Below, one piece after another: positions 58,225 through 58,982 of a stretch of DNA of 58,982 nucleotides. The first letter of the stretch is position 1, and each line of letters begins with the position of its first letter. The position numbers and the translations under genes are program-made. The DNA lies in contig DATJQV010000014.1 in assembly GCA_035505375.1 (NCBI GenBank), forward strand, positions 1 through 58,982, written 5' to 3'. The notes below the pieces were generated by a model that saw only the letters and a program-made list of their open reading frames with translations, made no database searches and was not told the DNA's origin. This DNA is from a bacterium. GTDB taxonomy: Bacteria; Hydrothermota; Tepidihabitantia; Tepidihabitantales; Tepidihabitantaceae.

Positions 58225-58971
58225 GTGAAGATGTTGTGCTCGGCAGTAGCGGTGCTGGCGCTGGTATCTATTGCCTCGGCGAATCAGTGGCAGATTGAAG
58301 TAGTCGATACCTCAGGGACTTGGTCGAGACTGCAACTCGGCATAGCGCCGAGCGGAGTCATTCATCTGTGCTATTCCGATTCTGACCAAGTAGTATGCCA
58401 TGCATACAAGGACAGCCAGTGGCACCAGGAGACAGTGGGCACATTCCCGTCATTAGAAGGGGACCGCTGGATCATGGACGTTGGCCGTCACAATGAGCTA
58501 GGCCTGGTTCTGAACTTCGTGGATGGGAGCGTGGGCTTGCTTGAAAAGCACGACTCGGAGTGGACCAGGGACTCCGTGCCGATTACGACATGTGCCTACA
58601 GCGCCTACCTATCATGGGATTCTGCTGGTCGTCCAACCGTGGCGTACATCAAGGAGTACGGTACCGCGGGCGTGATGGGCTATGCAGTTCGCTCGGATTC
58701 AGGATGGATCTGCGAAACAATCCCGATACCCAGAGCTTATATTGATCTACGCGGTCTAGTTCGTACCGACAGGGACGAACCCTGTGCGCTTTTGGACTTC
58801 CTGGGAGGAGGCTACCCTGCGGTCCTGTACATCAAGCAGGATGGGAGCGTGGCATCAATGCTGTTGAAAATCGGGGCTATTGCAGGTGAAAGGTGCATGC
58901 AGACGGACGTAAGCTGTCATCCGGCGTTGGATCGCGTCGACGGTGCTGAGTCCGGAGACGACTTCCCGTAG
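58225..58971 (+). CDS. Companion secreted protein (copy 2)
   Basis: TAAGGAGG precedes GTG 58225, 9 bases after the propeller stop. The 248-residue frame has a signal peptide (MLCSAVAVLALVSIASA) and the same mature start as the gene at 54297 (NQWQIEVVDTSGTWSRLQLGIAPSGVIHLCYSDSDQVVCHAYKDSQWHQETVGTFPSLEG). It stops at 58971, well before the length of its paralogue and without a sorting domain; from about residue 205 the similarity is lost. Either this copy is truncated by a frameshift or rearrangement, or the remainder lies beyond the window end. The fold is probably a beta-propeller. Confidence 0.72.
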   Translation: MKMLCSAVAVLALVSIASANQWQIEVVDTSGTWSRLQLGIAPSGVIHLCYSDSDQVVCHAYKDSQWHQETVGTFPSLEGDRWIMDVGRHNELGLVLNFVDGSVGLLEKHDSEWTRDSVPITTCAYSAYLSWDSAGRPTVAYIKEYGTAGVMGYAVRSDSGWICETIPIPRAYIDLRGLVRTDRDEPCALLDFLGGGYPAVLYIKQDGSVASMLLKIGAIAGERCMQTDVSCHPALDRVDGAESGDDFP

Positions 58972-58982
58972 GCTTCCGTGCA

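Noticed and set aside
233-58971. Claim that a type IX secretion system is encoded here
   Set aside because: Only substrate-side sorting domains are visible. No Por/Spr/Gld component is present in the window, so the export machinery is inferred at most.

Overview
The window looks like a GC-rich chromosomal segment from an uncultured, Gram-negative-type bacterium. The best guess for lineage is candidate division WOR-3 (Stahlbacteria) or a close FCB-group relative. The reasons are an OmpA-type C-terminus, a TolB, several predicted outer-membrane or secreted proteins, and many large secreted beta-propeller proteins that end in type-IX-like C-terminal sorting domains of the 'VVRGVL ... LLDASGRKV ... 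PGVYFVRE ... VRKVV' type. This placement is from pattern memory; no 16S or ribosomal gene is present.

Layout. 1-6.7 kb: OmpA tail, then three secreted repeat or propeller proteins. 7.2-7.5 kb: a 12-bp phase-locked repeat array. 7.7-11.2 kb (minus): a four-PAS protein translationally coupled to a GT-C glycosyltransferase. 11.4-11.5 kb: tRNA-Thr(CGT). 11.9-15.7 kb: a small outer-membrane-type protein and an ECF sigma / zinc-finger anti-sigma / DUF4097-like / PDZ operon. 16-18.6 kb: a collapsed secreted-protein gene and an FG-GAP lipoprotein. 18.7-19.5 kb: two more 12-bp arrays. 19.7-22.2 kb: convergent GT4 glycosyltransferase and PIG-L deacetylase. 22.2-27.2 kb (minus): an operon of a FnIII/DUF6754-like membrane protein (frameshifted), three uncharacterised membrane proteins, TolB and the PIG-L gene. 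27.1-28.4 kb: gene remnants. 28.5-33.9 kb: two tandem 16-repeat YVTN propellers. 33.9-34.2 kb: a fourth 12-bp array. 34.4-44.3 kb: DUF2520 protein, Ig-like lipoprotein, VWA membrane protein, Sm_multidrug_ex protein, endonuclease IV, beta-CASP metallo-hydrolase, lipoprotein and subtilase. 44.4-48.6 kb: QueD, a BNR-repeat protein and a metallophosphoesterase with a betagamma-crystallin-like insert. 48.7-51.5 kb: split lysine-ketoglutarate reductase and saccharopine dehydrogenase. 51.9-59 kb: a duplicated two-gene cassette of a cysteine-paired 16-repeat propeller plus a companion secreted protein.

Three themes run through the window. (1) Four arrays of strictly 12-bp units (24-31 units each) are heavily diverged in sequence yet keep perfect phase; all lie in intergenic space downstream of secreted-protein genes. 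(2) Several families of short interspersed repeats fill intergenic gaps and have also been absorbed in frame into coding sequences. They recur at one loop of the sorting domain and as signal peptides, linkers and N- or C-terminal tails. (3) Promoters of the form TTGAC[AT]-N16/17-TANNNT precede many genes. Several cytoplasmic-enzyme genes appear to be leaderless, while most secreted-protein genes have a leader with a Shine-Dalgarno.

Three genes carry single-base frameshifts that separate obviously contiguous protein. Whether these are real decay or assembly errors cannot be decided here.
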